Shown here one piece after another: positions 1 to 8,226 of a stretch of 64,000 bases of DNA. The notes beneath the pieces were generated by a model that was not told the DNA's origin, searched no databases, and saw nothing but the letters and a program-made list of their open reading frames with translations. The position numbers were made by a program, and so were the translations under genes. Within the stretch, counting starts at the first letter, position 1. Every line of letters starts with the position of its first letter. The stretch is from the NCBI GenBank assembly GCA_023392125.1, contig JAEVZS010000016.1:62001-126000 (forward strand), read 5' to 3'. The stretch comes from Bacteroidota bacterium (lineage in GTDB: Bacteria > Bacteroidota > Bacteroidia > Cytophagales > Cytophagaceae).

Positions 1-1340
1 TCAGAAAATGCCAATGAAAGCGAATTGTAGAAACTGGCAATAAACGCATTTTTGTTTGTGGTTTCCTTTACAAAAACTCGGTGCATTGTGTCCGTTGTAT
101 AGGCGTTGGCTTCGTTTAAAATCAAACGTGGAAACAAATTATTTCTGCGAATAAATAAAGCATCAGAAAGTTTAATTGACGGAATAACAAACCAATCATC
201 ACGAATGCCTGTTTTGTAACCTTTGTTTATGCCAATACTTTCGCCATATTGTATATAGTCTTGTACTCCTGTGTGTCCGTTTAGTTTTTCTTTTGGTGGA
301 AAAACCAACAAATTTGCTTTGGCTTCGGTCTGTTGATTTTTAAACCAATCATCTTTTGTAAAAACTATGCTGTTTACCTGAACACTTCTGCCAACCATTG
401 GCTTTGCAAATTCTTCTAATCGGTAGAACGCAACGGTTGAATATGGAACAGTAAAATAATTATTTGCTCCTGTTGTTATGCCAACTTCTACATTTGCATA
501 ATTTCCGATAGTCGGAATTTTTCTTTTTGTTGCAATGTTTTCTAAAAAGTCAATTTCTTCCTGCTCTAAAAAATAGTAAGTCCATTTGTTGGATTTGAAA
601 TCTATTTTTTTGCTTGGGCTTTTTAATCGGTTTACATCTAATGTTGGAAGGTCGGAAGCATCTCGTAATTCCAAATGTTCAATCAAATGTGAACCGCTTC
701 CGTTTCTTTCACAAAGCAATAAAACAACTTCTTGTTGAATGTCGGGAAATACCAACTTTTCAAATGATATAATGTTTATTTTGTTGTAGAAATGTGCTAA
801 AAATTCACGCAGTTGTTGAGCATACGAAACCTGTAATAATTCCGCAGGAATTACAAAACCGATTTTCCCTTTTTCTTTCAGTAATAGACTTGCACCAATC
901 ACAAATGAAACCCAAGCGTTAGTTAGCTTTGAATATTTAAGTCCTGCCTTCTTGAATATCTTATCGGCTTCTGCTTGCTGTTCTTTGTCAAAATATTGAT
1001 AACGGATATAAGGCGGATTGCCGACAACTAAATCAAATTGCTCCGTAGTTTCATTACAATACAAATGAAAATCGGTATTGATTACATTTTTATTTTTGAG
1101 TTTTATTTTATCGGACTTTTCGGCTTCAACTTCATCAAATTCAATAGCTGTTACCGATTTGAATTTGTGATTATTTTCTTTCAGTTGCTCTAAAAAAACA
1201 CCGTCCCCACAACTTGGTTCTAAAACCTCGTAATCAGAACTTCCGTTAATGCCCCATTTCAAAATAAATGAAGCAATCGGTTCAGGCGTGTAAAAACCAC
1301 CCCGAAGTTTTTCGGCTGTTGCGTTCTCAATTAGCTTCAT
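1..1340 (-). CDS. N6-adenine DNA methyltransferase, partial (3' end beyond left edge)
   Basis: An open frame of 446 codons runs from the ATG at 1340 to the window edge without a stop. Near the N-terminus it has the sequence GGFYTPEPIA, then a SAM-binding motif I (LEPSCGDGVF) and the catalytic motif NPPYIRYQYF, which mark the gamma/TaqI-Eco57I class of N6-adenine methyltransferases. The rest resembles the TaqI-like target-recognition part. The start codon lies inside the end of the upstream restriction gene (14-bp overlap, different frame), so the two are translationally coupled. It most likely protects the host from the type IIG enzyme by methylating the same or the other strand of its site, as the second methylase of Eco57I-type systems does. 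The C-terminus cannot be judged. Confidence 0.85.
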   Translation of the reverse strand, partial: MKLIENATAEKLRGGFYTPEPIASFILKWGINGSSDYEVLEPSCGDGVFLEQLKENNHKFKSVTAIEFDEVEAEKSDKIKLKNKNVINTDFHLYCNETTEQFDLVVGNPPYIRYQYFDKEQQAEADKIFKKAGLKYSKLTNAWVSFVIGASLLLKEKGKIGFVIPAELLQVSYAQQLREFLAHFYNKINIISFEKLVFPDIQQEVVLLLCERNGSGSHLIEHLELRDASDLPTLDVNRLKSPSKKIDFKSNKWTYYFLEQEEIDFLENIATKRKIPTIGNYANVEVGITTGANNYFTVPYSTVAFYRLEEFAKPMVGRSVQVNSIVFTKDDWFKNQQTEAKANLLVFPPKEKLNGHTGVQDYIQYGESIGINKGYKTGIRDDWFVIPSIKLSDALFIRRNNLFPRLILNEANAYTTDTMHRVFVKETTNKNAFIASFYNSLSLAFS

Positions 1341-4311
1341 ACAATTCTTTGATTAAAGGGATTAATAAATCATCATCGCCCAAATCGTACAATTCGGCTA
1401 ATAATTTTTCCAAGTTTGCTTTTTCTCTCGCAAACTGTGCTTGAAGTGGCGTTAAAGTTCTTTTGTTTCCTGCATTGGCATCTATTTGGTCGTAAATGCT
1501 GATTAACTCTTTTTGAGCCGAAACAATTTTGTCGTGAAGTGTTTTTTCTTCTTTGTTAGTAAAATCAATTTTTCGGATTGGCAAGTTTTTCAAAACTTTT
1601 GTACCTCTTGCAATGTAACCACCTCTAAAAACTTCGCCATACAATGCACTGAACCATTCCAAATATTTGGAATTGAGAATGGCTTGAATGTAGTAGATTG
1701 AATATTTCGAAGTTTCGGGAACGGCAACCACACAATAACCTGCTGTTCCACCCGACGAAATCAATGTTCCGTAAATGTCAATGGCATATTTATCGCCAAC
1801 TGAAAGAACACCAACAATAATTTTCTGTGGCAGTCCGCAACTATCCAAACTTTGATGTCTGCCGTATCTGTGCCATTCTTCTTGTGTTTGTGGCGTTGGT
1901 TTAATATCTCGCTTTGGATTATTCAAAATCGCTTTATGCTTTTGCAAATAAGCATAAGCCAAAGGAAATTTCTTTTGAATGGTTGCAAGTGGAATTACAT
2001 CAACACCTGTTTTTGTTGGCGTATAAGGATAAATTACTCTTGCGTTAGGTTTGAAAGTCCGGTAAGTGTTTAAATTATCTTCGCCTGATGAAGTTTGAAA
2101 ATACGGTTTGGTAATTTCTTTTTCAATCTTGTATTCTATTCCTTTTTTAGAAAAGAAATAATGCTTTTTATCTTCTTTAGTTGGCGTGAAAATGTAAACA
2201 TCGTTTGCACTGGTTTGAATACCGTTGAAGATATTATCATTGCCAATCAAATCAACCAATTTCGCACTTTGCGAAACGATTTTATTGTATGCGTTGGTTA
2301 ATTCAGGCGAAACTAAAACCCAAACTTCACTGTCTAATTCTTCTGTTTTTTTAGATGCAAATTTTACTGCTTCGGGTTCACGGACTTTCCAACTGTTCAA
2401 ACTCTTTACTTCTGCATATTGGAAAGTCTTTTGAGGCTTCTTATTCAGGATTAGCAAACAAGTGTAAGTTGTTTTGTCTGCAAAAACTTGATTTGCACCA
2501 AAAGAAACGATTGAATGTAAATACTCTTTTTCTGTAAGTAGTTCACGTAATTTTTTACCTGCACCAACTTTGGTAAACTTGCTTGGAACGATATAGCCTA
2601 AAATTCCGTCATCGGTCAATAAATTTAATCCTTGTTCAAGGAACAAAAAGTATTTATCAAACTGTTTGTAAGCCGATGTGTAATTTGTTTTGTAAAGCGG
2701 TAATTCAAGCGGTGTAATATTTTTCATATCCTCCGACTTTAAATAAGGCGGATTGCCGACAATCACATCAAAACGAAGTTTTGAAAAATCAAACGGATTG
2801 ATTTCTGTTTGGTTTTTCTTTTCAACTTGGCTTGGATTTAGCAAAGTATTCCCGAAAAATATATTTTCTGAAAGGTCAGGTAAAACAGGTTTGGTTTTGT
2901 TGGTCGAATTTACATCTTCACTTTCCAACAACTTCAACAACAAACCAAATTTTGATGCTTCAACTGCGTTATAATCTTTATCAACTCCGAAAACGCAATT
3001 CAACAAAATTTTTCTTTTGGTTTCAAAAGGAAGTTTGTAGGTGTTGATGTTAGTTTGGATAAGTTTTGATTGGTCATTTTTTAAATAATAGTCAATCAAA
3101 ATATCATTCAATAATTGAAATAACTCTAACAAAAAAGCACCCGAACCGCAAGCAATGTCAGCGAATTTTAATTTTAGAATTTCTTTGTCGGTTTTGTCTT
3201 TGCATTTTTCTAAAACCGTGTTTCTTAAAATATCGTTGATGATAAATGTTGGTGTGGTAACAATATCTCTGTCTATGTTTTCAGGTTTCTTTACCAATTC
3301 AACAGTTCCATTTTGAACGACTAATTTTTCGGAAAGGAAAATTTCATAAATGCTTCCTAAAACATCAGACGAAAAAACGCTGAAAGAATAGGGACTTTCA
3401 GGGTAATAAAGCTGTTTGATAATTGTCCAAAATACCGAACATACATTTTCAACGATTTTGTCTTTCAATAACTGGTCAAACAATCCCGAATTATAGCGTT
3501 TGTCGGCTTCTTGAAATTTCTTGATTAACGCTTTAAAATCGTTTGTGTTGGCAAACTTCAAAAGTGTTTGATAATCTTCTAAATTTCTATCCTCACAAAC
3601 ACGCAAAAATAAAACTCGGTTCAAATAACTTTGAACGATGTCATTTAGTTGTTGCTCGTCAATTTTCGGTTCGTGTTTGTGGATTTCAGCACCTAACGCT
3701 TTTCTCCACTCATTGATTTGTTTTAAAAATAAATTATCAATGGAATATTGATTGAGCTTATTTTCAATCGCTTTCCATTCGTTATCAAAAGCACCTGAAT
3801 AAACAGCTTCTTTGCTTAACAGCCGTTTAATTTCTTCAAACTTTTCTTCGTATTCAGTATAGTGATATTTCTTTACAAGAGCTTTTTGAAAAGTATCTTC
3901 CTTTTCAACTTTGACAGAGGTGTCGTAAATGATAAGATATTCAAAGTTGGAAAGAACAGAAATTTTCAATTTCGCAGTAAAACCGTATCGTCTTACTTGC
4001 TTAGCTGTTTCATTGTCTGCTTCAATTTTTACAGACGGTTTCTTTGCTTCCAAAAAGAATTTTCTTTCAGAAAACAAACGAAAAGTGTAATCAGGTTTCT
4101 TTGAGTTTTCAGAAGCATTTGCTTTTAATGCTTCTTCCAAAATTACTTCCCTCTCGTTGGTCGGTTTACCTGCATTGTTTTTGATGTCCCAACCCAACAA
4201 CTCGAAAAAAGGGTCTAAGAAATCACTGCGAAGCAGTGTTTCGTTATACTTGTTGGTCAGATAATAATTTCTGTCCGACTGATATTTTTCTATGAGTTGT
4301 TTTATCGTCAT
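1327..4311 (-). CDS. Type IIG restriction-modification enzyme (Eco57I-like nuclease-methylase fusion)
   Basis: A 994-residue single-chain enzyme that should cut and methylate DNA. The N-terminal domain carries a PD-(D/E)xK nuclease core: PD at residues 73-74 and EAK at 88-90, as in HsdR_N-like domains. A helical linker follows. The methyltransferase domain has motif I (DIACGSGAF, 385-393) and motif IV NPPY (520-523), which means N6-adenine methylation. The last ~350 residues are a TaqI-like specificity domain ending in a coiled-coil-rich tail. Length and domain order fit Eco57I-type enzymes. Its ATG overlaps the stop of the upstream regulator (ATGA, 4308-4311), and its own stop overlaps the start of the second methylase. 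Regulator, enzyme and methylase therefore form one operon, and it lies in the outermost visible cassette. Target sequence unknown. Confidence 0.9.
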   Translation of the reverse strand: MTIKQLIEKYQSDRNYYLTNKYNETLLRSDFLDPFFELLGWDIKNNAGKPTNEREVILEEALKANASENSKKPDYTFRLFSERKFFLEAKKPSVKIEADNETAKQVRRYGFTAKLKISVLSNFEYLIIYDTSVKVEKEDTFQKALVKKYHYTEYEEKFEEIKRLLSKEAVYSGAFDNEWKAIENKLNQYSIDNLFLKQINEWRKALGAEIHKHEPKIDEQQLNDIVQSYLNRVLFLRVCEDRNLEDYQTLLKFANTNDFKALIKKFQEADKRYNSGLFDQLLKDKIVENVCSVFWTIIKQLYYPESPYSFSVFSSDVLGSIYEIFLSEKLVVQNGTVELVKKPENIDRDIVTTPTFIINDILRNTVLEKCKDKTDKEILKLKFADIACGSGAFLLELFQLLNDILIDYYLKNDQSKLIQTNINTYKLPFETKRKILLNCVFGVDKDYNAVEASKFGLLLKLLESEDVNSTNKTKPVLPDLSENIFFGNTLLNPSQVEKKNQTEINPFDFSKLRFDVIVGNPPYLKSEDMKNITPLELPLYKTNYTSAYKQFDKYFLFLEQGLNLLTDDGILGYIVPSKFTKVGAGKKLRELLTEKEYLHSIVSFGANQVFADKTTYTCLLILNKKPQKTFQYAEVKSLNSWKVREPEAVKFASKKTEELDSEVWVLVSPELTNAYNKIVSQSAKLVDLIGNDNIFNGIQTSANDVYIFTPTKEDKKHYFFSKKGIEYKIEKEITKPYFQTSSGEDNLNTYRTFKPNARVIYPYTPTKTGVDVIPLATIQKKFPLAYAYLQKHKAILNNPKRDIKPTPQTQEEWHRYGRHQSLDSCGLPQKIIVGVLSVGDKYAIDIYGTLISSGGTAGYCVVAVPETSKYSIYYIQAILNSKYLEWFSALYGEVFRGGYIARGTKVLKNLPIRKIDFTNKEEKTLHDKIVSAQKELISIYDQIDANAGNKRTLTPLQAQFAREKANLEKLLAELYDLGDDDLLIPLIKELYEAN

Positions 4312-4619
4312 TTGTTCTTGTTCGCTTTTAAATATTTTACTCTTTGTTCGGCTACTTTTAAAGCTTTTACTCCTAAATCTTCATCTTGAATTTCATACAT
4401 TATTTTGTCGCTAAGGAACAGTACTAACAGTTCGTCTTGGTTGTGTCCGTAGATGTCTGCAAGTTTGAGAACGATGTCTTTTGTTAGTTTGCGTTCACCA
4501 CGTTCCATTTTGCTTAAAATAGCTACATCAATATCGAGCAATGCAGACACTTTCCGTAATGGAAGTTCTTTGCTTTCTCGTAACTGTCTAAGTTTTTCGC
4601 CTATTGTTTCTGTTGACAT
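4308..4619 (-). CDS. XRE-family helix-turn-helix regulator (controller-like) of the restriction operon
   Basis: A 103-residue protein with an XRE/Cro-type HTH in the first 65 residues (IGEKLRQLRESKEL, then AILSKMERGERKLT) and a charged helical tail. It is first in the restriction operon and its stop overlaps the enzyme start by four bases. I chose the ATG at 4619; an in-frame TTG at 4634 would add five residues but would lie inside the operator-like repeat. A palindrome overlapping the promoter just upstream suggests it represses its own operon, as C proteins of restriction systems do, so that nuclease appears only after methylase has acted. The autorepression is inferred from position. Confidence 0.85.
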   Translation of the reverse strand: MSTETIGEKLRQLRESKELPLRKVSALLDIDVAILSKMERGERKLTKDIVLKLADIYGHNQDELLVLFLSDKIMYEIQDEDLGVKALKVAEQRVKYLKANKNK

Positions 4620-4627
4620 ACTTTCTA

Positions 4628-4644
4628 TTGACAATAAGTGTCAA
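4628..4644. promoter_or_regulatory. Operator-like inverted repeat upstream of the XRE regulator
   Basis: On the minus strand the sequence reads TTGACACTTATTGTCAA: arms TTGACA and TGTCAA around five bases, perfectly symmetric. Its upstream end shares bases with the -7 element of the predicted promoter and it ends 8 bases before the chosen ATG. A dimeric HTH protein bound here would block transcription initiation. No footprint evidence exists here; the call rests on symmetry and position. Confidence 0.6.
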
Positions 4645-4671
4645 ATTTAGCCAAAGTTTTTTGTCTGCCAA
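4642..4671 (-). promoter_or_regulatory. Bacteroidota-type promoter of the restriction operon
   Basis: Minus strand: TTG (4669-4671), a 19-base spacer, then TAAATTTG (4642-4649), a full match to the TAnnTTTG -7 box of this phylum. The start point would fall inside or just after the operator palindrome. This gives the fifth cassette its own promoter, unlike the other units, which have leaders of only about 30-55 bases. Confidence 0.65.
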
Positions 4672-4858
4672 AATTTTTAGTAAGAAAGTAATTCACTTTG
4701 GGGTGGTGGTGGGCTTGGGAGCGTTGGGGCAAAATTAAATGTGGTGCAATAGCGTTGGCATTGTGCTGCTGGTTGCACCTCTTTTAATTTTTGCGAAGCG
4801 TTGGGATTTTTCGTTTTTTCAGTCGGTTGATTTTGTGTCGCAGCGTTCAATTGCCATT

Positions 4859-4997
4859 ACCGATAACGTCTGACTCGCTTGGCGAAGGCGGCATTTTAGA
4901 ACTAATTTTCAACCGAAGACGAAACTTCAAATTTACGAAAAATTTTCTATCGAAGCCGTTTCCTGCCGCTTTTGCCAAACGAGCTGTTGTGCGTTCG
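4859..4997. repeat. attC-like recombination site 4 (between units 4 and 5)
   Basis: A 139-bp imperfect palindrome. On the plus strand the left end is ACCGATAAC and the right end GTTGTGCGTTCG; between them, long arms pair (CGCTTGGCGAAGGCGG near the left with CCGCTTTTGCCAAACG near the right). The right end box is the reverse complement of the first bases of unit 4 (5910-5919), not of its own left end. The left box is the start of unit 5 and so predicts the box at the far end of that unit. Bases 4672-4858 hold only the untranslated leader of unit 5. Confidence 0.75.
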
Positions 4998-5004
4998 TAC
5001 ATTG

Positions 5005-5886
5005 TTATTCTAGCCGTTTAATTACTGTAGCTTTATAGTTAAGTCCATTAATGTTATATTTATTTATTTCATACTTTTTAGTATCAAGATATTTTTCCAC
5101 AAAAGGTAAATCTGGAGCATAATGAAATTGTCCGCCTACTTTTAACGCTTCTAAAATATTCATATATGTTTTTGCATATTCAATGTAGTTTCCATCAACT
5201 CTTAAATTGTGATGTTGGAAGTGATTTGAGAAACCCAAGTTACTGACAATTGTTCCCCATTTATTTTTTCCATAATCATATTCAAGCCAATCTATAGTTA
5301 ATAATTTAGGTGAGTTGAATTTATACCTATCAATGCCAATAATGTCTATACTATTCTTTGCAAGGTAATTAACTAAAAGACTGTCTTTCCCACAACCAAT
5401 ATCCAAAACAGGTTGATTTAATCGGTTTACATCTATACGTAGTATGTTTATCTGTAAATCAGGATTGTACTGTGAACAAGTAATAATATCAGCTTGTTGG
5501 TCATTATCTTTATTTACGCTTTTAGCAAAAGAATTATTTTCAATAATCCATTGTTGTAATTTTCTATAATGATTTTTGGCAATATCTTCAACTGGATATG
5601 ATTTTGCTTGGATGCATTCTATTAGTTCTGTATATATTTCTCTCAATTCATTCCTTGCTTTAGAGCCAAATGAATAATATTGATTTATCCTACAGAATTC
5701 TTCAATCGCTTTATCTGTTGCATAGTCAACAAGGCTATGAAAGAAGTCGGGAGACAATGTTTCAGCCTTTGAAATTGTTTTAATCGTATTTTCAGTAAAT
5801 TGAAAATTATTAAGGTCTTTAAAAAATATATTTTTCCCTTGATTGAACCCTATTTGTTTGTCTATAGTTGACTTAAAATCATTCAT
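5005..5886 (-). CDS. Class I SAM-dependent methyltransferase of unknown substrate (unit 4 cargo)
   Basis: A 293-residue protein. The first ~170 residues are helical with no recognised domain. The second half is a Rossmann-type methyltransferase: VLDIGCGKDSLLVNYL is motif I, IIGIDR the acidic loop after strand 2, and a GGQFHYAPDLPF segment fits the later core strands. No NPPY or DPPY motif is present, so it is not an N6-adenine DNA methylase. A longer frame opens upstream but crosses the recombination site, so I start at the ATG at 5886, about 30 bases inside the unit. The stop is 7 bases from the terminal box of the attC-like site. It has no promoter of its own that I can see. Substrate unknown. 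Confidence 0.7.
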   Translation of the reverse strand: MNDFKSTIDKQIGFNQGKNIFFKDLNNFQFTENTIKTISKAETLSPDFFHSLVDYATDKAIEEFCRINQYYSFGSKARNELREIYTELIECIQAKSYPVEDIAKNHYRKLQQWIIENNSFAKSVNKDNDQQADIITCSQYNPDLQINILRIDVNRLNQPVLDIGCGKDSLLVNYLAKNSIDIIGIDRYKFNSPKLLTIDWLEYDYGKNKWGTIVSNLGFSNHFQHHNLRVDGNYIEYAKTYMNILEALKVGGQFHYAPDLPFVEKYLDTKKYEINKYNINGLNYKATVIKRLE

Positions 5887-5909
5887 TTGTTTTATGGTTG
5901 TTTTTGTAT

Positions 5910-6047
5910 GACGCACAACGGGCCGCGTATTGGCGATGGGCGGGATTTTTAGCACTAACGCTGATACGAAGAACGAAAGTTGAATTTCGCACTTCCGTTG
6001 ACACGAAGCCGTTCGCCCCGCCTATTGCCAATACGATGTTAGCGGTT
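5910..6047. repeat. attC-like recombination site 3 (between units 3 and 4)
   Basis: A 138-bp palindromic site, nearly the same internally as site 1 at 8075-8214: both contain GCGTATTGGCGATGGGCGGG on the left and CGCCTATTGCCAATACGATG on the right. The outer boxes differ from site 1: left GACGCACAAC (start of unit 4, read on the minus strand) and right GTTAGCGGTTCG (end of unit 3). A shared core with unit-specific ends is typical of integron attC families. Confidence 0.78.
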
Positions 6048-6088
6048 CGTTGTTTTCTGTCGTCCATTCGATTTTAGTGTTTATGTTT

Positions 6089-6928
6089 TTATGTCTTCGC
6101 AACCAAGAAAAATTCTCCACTTGCAGGAACAAGATTGTCGGTTCGGTCTTTAAAATATTTTTCTGTCATATCTTTTGTTGAAACGGTTTGGATTTCTTTC
6201 AAGCCTATTTCGTCTGCAAGTTTTGTGATTTCTTCAACGCTGAAAAAACTTACAAATGGCGTTCCCGAAGCTGCCGCACCTTTAATTGCAATTTCTTGCA
6301 TTGACTTGTCTTCTTCGTCAAGTTGCTCTAATGGTAAATAAAATGCGATTGCAATAGTCGAACCCGATGCAAGCGAAGTCATTTTTTTTAATGTGTCCGT
6401 AATGGCTTCTTTTGTCAAATAAAGTGTTACACCTGTGCAGGAAACAACGGCTTTTTTGTTAGTGTCAAAACCTTTGTTTAAAAGTTCAGTCCACCAAGAT
6501 GAAGTTTCAAAGTCCACGGGAACGAAATGTAAATTGTTGGAAATTTTGTAGCCGTTTTCAATTAATTTTTCTTCTTTCCAAGCCAACGTGTCGGGTTGGT
6601 CAATTTCATAAATGTCAACTTGCGAACTGATTTCTGTATTTCGTTGAGCAAAACTGTCAAGTCCTGCACCAAGTAAAACGTATTGTTTTATTCCGTTGGC
6701 AATTTCTGTTTTTGCAACATCTTCAACAAATCGGGCACGAGCAACGATAGAAGCACGAAGTCGTTTGGTGTATTTCATATCAGGACGTTCTTGCCATTCT
6801 GTTTCTGGTTTGATTAAGTCATACCCGATTTTGTCGTCAATAACGTAAGGTTTTTCGTCTGTCAAAACGTGTAACGCTCTCCACAAAGCTGTTCGTAATG
6901 CTGTATTGTCTGGTTGTTTTGTTGTCAT
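6089..6928 (-). CDS. LCMT/TIGR00027-type SAM-dependent methyltransferase (unit 3 cargo)
   Basis: A 279-residue protein of the leucine carboxyl methyltransferase-like superfamily. Seen: the family's arginine-rich lead-in and glycine loop (RARFVEDV, then YVLLGAGLDSFAQR), the acidic residue at the end of strand 2 (VDIYEIDQP), and EGVTLYL-like VSCTGVTLYL. Family members act on carboxyl groups or small molecules and are often annotated only as class I methyltransferase; the substrate here is unknown. The ATG at 6928 is 42 bases inside the unit, with no room for a full promoter, so transcription probably comes from upstream units. The stop lies 41 bases before the terminal box of attC-like site 3. 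Confidence 0.8.
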   Translation of the reverse strand: MTTKQPDNTALRTALWRALHVLTDEKPYVIDDKIGYDLIKPETEWQERPDMKYTKRLRASIVARARFVEDVAKTEIANGIKQYVLLGAGLDSFAQRNTEISSQVDIYEIDQPDTLAWKEEKLIENGYKISNNLHFVPVDFETSSWWTELLNKGFDTNKKAVVSCTGVTLYLTKEAITDTLKKMTSLASGSTIAIAFYLPLEQLDEEDKSMQEIAIKGAAASGTPFVSFFSVEEITKLADEIGLKEIQTVSTKDMTEKYFKDRTDNLVPASGEFFLVAKT

Positions 6929-6960
6929 AATTTTGTTCTATGCACGATGTCTGTTACAAT

Positions 6961-7098
6961 GACCGCTAACGTTTTGGCGCTTGGCGCAGTGGCGGATTTC
7001 GGAGCACTAAACTGTCAATACACCACAAAAGTTGATGCGAGGTAGAATGTTCAATTAACCACTTCACCCGCCATTGAGCCAAACGCCTGTTATAGCTC
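6961..7098. repeat. attC-like recombination site 2 (between units 2 and 3)
   Basis: A 138-bp imperfect palindrome, more divergent than sites 1 and 3. Arms GGCGCTTGGCGCAGTGGCGG and CCCGCCATTGAGCCAAACGC pair around a weakly structured centre. Left end GACCGCTAAC opens unit 3; right end GTTATAGCTCG closes unit 2 and matches the unit 2 start (8075-8084) in reverse complement over ten bases. The stop codon of the unit 2 distal gene (7090-7092) lies inside this terminal box. Confidence 0.75.
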
Positions 7099-7491
7099 GT
7101 TTTTTATTCGTTTCATTTTCCACTGTCTGTCAAGTGTGTAAATATTTTCTACTTTTTCTAAATACTCGTAAATAGTCAAACATTTTTCATATAGTTTTTT
7201 GTTGTCGTCTTGTCGGTTGTCAGCGATTAACAAAAGTATTTCAGCAAGTTTATCTAAGTTGTCGTTTGTTAAGTTCTTTTGTGTTGTAAGTGTGTCAATA
7301 AAGTTGTCTGTCGGAATATCAAGCAACGCTTGTATGTCAATGTTTAATTCGTTTTTAAGTGCCTGACTAGTTATTTCAAGTCCTGCGTTTATTTGTCCGC
7401 TGTTTTTTAGTCCAAGTAAGTCAGAAAATATTTTCGCCAATACTTGTCCAAGTTGGTCAATTTGTTTTTTCAAGTAGTCTCGTTGTTCCAT
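7090..7491 (-). CDS. Small helical protein of unknown function (unit 2, second gene)
   Basis: A 133-residue protein starting MEQRDYLKKQID, four bases after the stop of the upstream membrane protein gene. A frame 15 codons longer exists but would overlap that gene, so I use the ATG at 7491. The sequence is almost entirely predicted helix with heptad-like leucines and no cysteines in catalytic spacing; it resembles uncharacterised helical DUF proteins (DUF6483 is one I would test). The TAA stop is embedded in the end box of attC-like site 2, so the last codons and the recombination site share bases. Coupling suggests joint function with the membrane protein, unknown. Confidence 0.65.
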   Translation of the reverse strand: MEQRDYLKKQIDQLGQVLAKIFSDLLGLKNSGQINAGLEITSQALKNELNIDIQALLDIPTDNFIDTLTTQKNLTNDNLDKLAEILLLIADNRQDDNKKLYEKCLTIYEYLEKVENIYTLDRQWKMKRIKNEL

Positions 7492-7495
7492 AATG

Positions 7496-8029
7496 TCAAC
7501 TAATGAGAGGAAACAAAGTAAGCGAAACATATCCAATTAAAGACAATAACAAAAGTGTCTTTTGGAGTTTACTAACTTTTGATAAGTATTGAATGAATTG
7601 TTTATTGTATTTTTTATAAAGTGAATATCCATAAAAAACTATTCCGATAACTGCTATACAAACTACAATTAAAACAATTGTTCTAAAAACATTGAGCATT
7701 TCGCTGTTGTCGTATATCAGCACTTCCATTGATGTAAAACTCATTTTCAATGCCGCTAAAAAAGAAATTGAAAGCCATAATAATTTGTTTTTCTCTTTTT
7801 CGTATTCAATTTTTACCAAATACATAGTAAAACAAGCAATTTGTGTCATTATTCCCATAAGCGGAAGTCTGAATACGGAAAAAATACTTTTGTTCATTAT
7901 TAATGTCGGATTTCCTTTTATGTCAACAAATGCAGGGATTTGTTGCGGAATACTTTCATAGAAAATAGGCAACAAAACAAACGGAATGATTGTCAGAATA
8001 ACGGATAATGTAATAAGTGTTTTTGTCAT
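7496..8029 (-). CDS. DUF1648-like integral membrane protein (unit 2, first gene)
   Basis: A 177-residue protein with about four or five transmembrane helices (near residues 5-25, 50-72, 82-100, 115-135 and 155-175). The N-terminal segment, IP...IPAFVDIKGNPTLIMNKS, resembles the DUF1648 domain (IPxHxxxxGxPD) found in SdpI-type immunity proteins and other membrane proteins. The ATG at 8029 is about 55 bases into the unit. It is directly followed by the small helical protein gene. A role in immunity or membrane stress would be a guess from the DUF1648 relation. Confidence 0.65.
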   Translation of the reverse strand: MTKTLITLSVILTIIPFVLLPIFYESIPQQIPAFVDIKGNPTLIMNKSIFSVFRLPLMGIMTQIACFTMYLVKIEYEKEKNKLLWLSISFLAALKMSFTSMEVLIYDNSEMLNVFRTIVLIVVCIAVIGIVFYGYSLYKKYNKQFIQYLSKVSKLQKTLLLLSLIGYVSLTLFPLIS

Positions 8030-8074
8030 TACTAATTCTGTCTTTGTATTCTTCTTGGGTTGTCGTCCTAAAAT

Positions 8075-8214
8075 GAGCTATAACGAGCCGCGTATTGGCG
8101 ATGGGCGGGATTTTTAACACTGAACGTCAATCGAAGAACAGAAGTTGAATTTTGTACTTCCGTTGATACGAAGCCGTTCAGCCCGCCTATTGCCAATACG
8201 ATGTTATGTGTTCG
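8075..8214. repeat. attC-like recombination site 1 (between units 1 and 2)
   Basis: A 140-bp palindromic site. Outer arms: GCGTATTGGCGATGGGCGGG (8090-8109) pairs with CCCGCCTATTGCCAATACG (8182-8200), with unpaired bases on one side as in attC hairpins; inner arms around TGAACG and CGTTCA extend the hairpin. Left end GAGCTATAAC starts unit 2; right end GTTATGTGTTCG ends unit 1 and matches the junction at 10066-10073 in reverse complement. Confidence 0.8.
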
Positions 8215-8226
8215 CCCTTTTTCGCA

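Noticed and set aside
5887..5955. Longer start for the unit 4 methyltransferase
   Set aside because: It would read across the recombination site into unit 3; the ATG at 5886 lies inside the unit.
4859..8214. The four palindromic sites as simple terminators, REP elements or MITEs
   Set aside because: They lack T-runs and are ~140 bp. Their outer boxes match across each gene unit, not within each repeat, which these alternatives do not explain.
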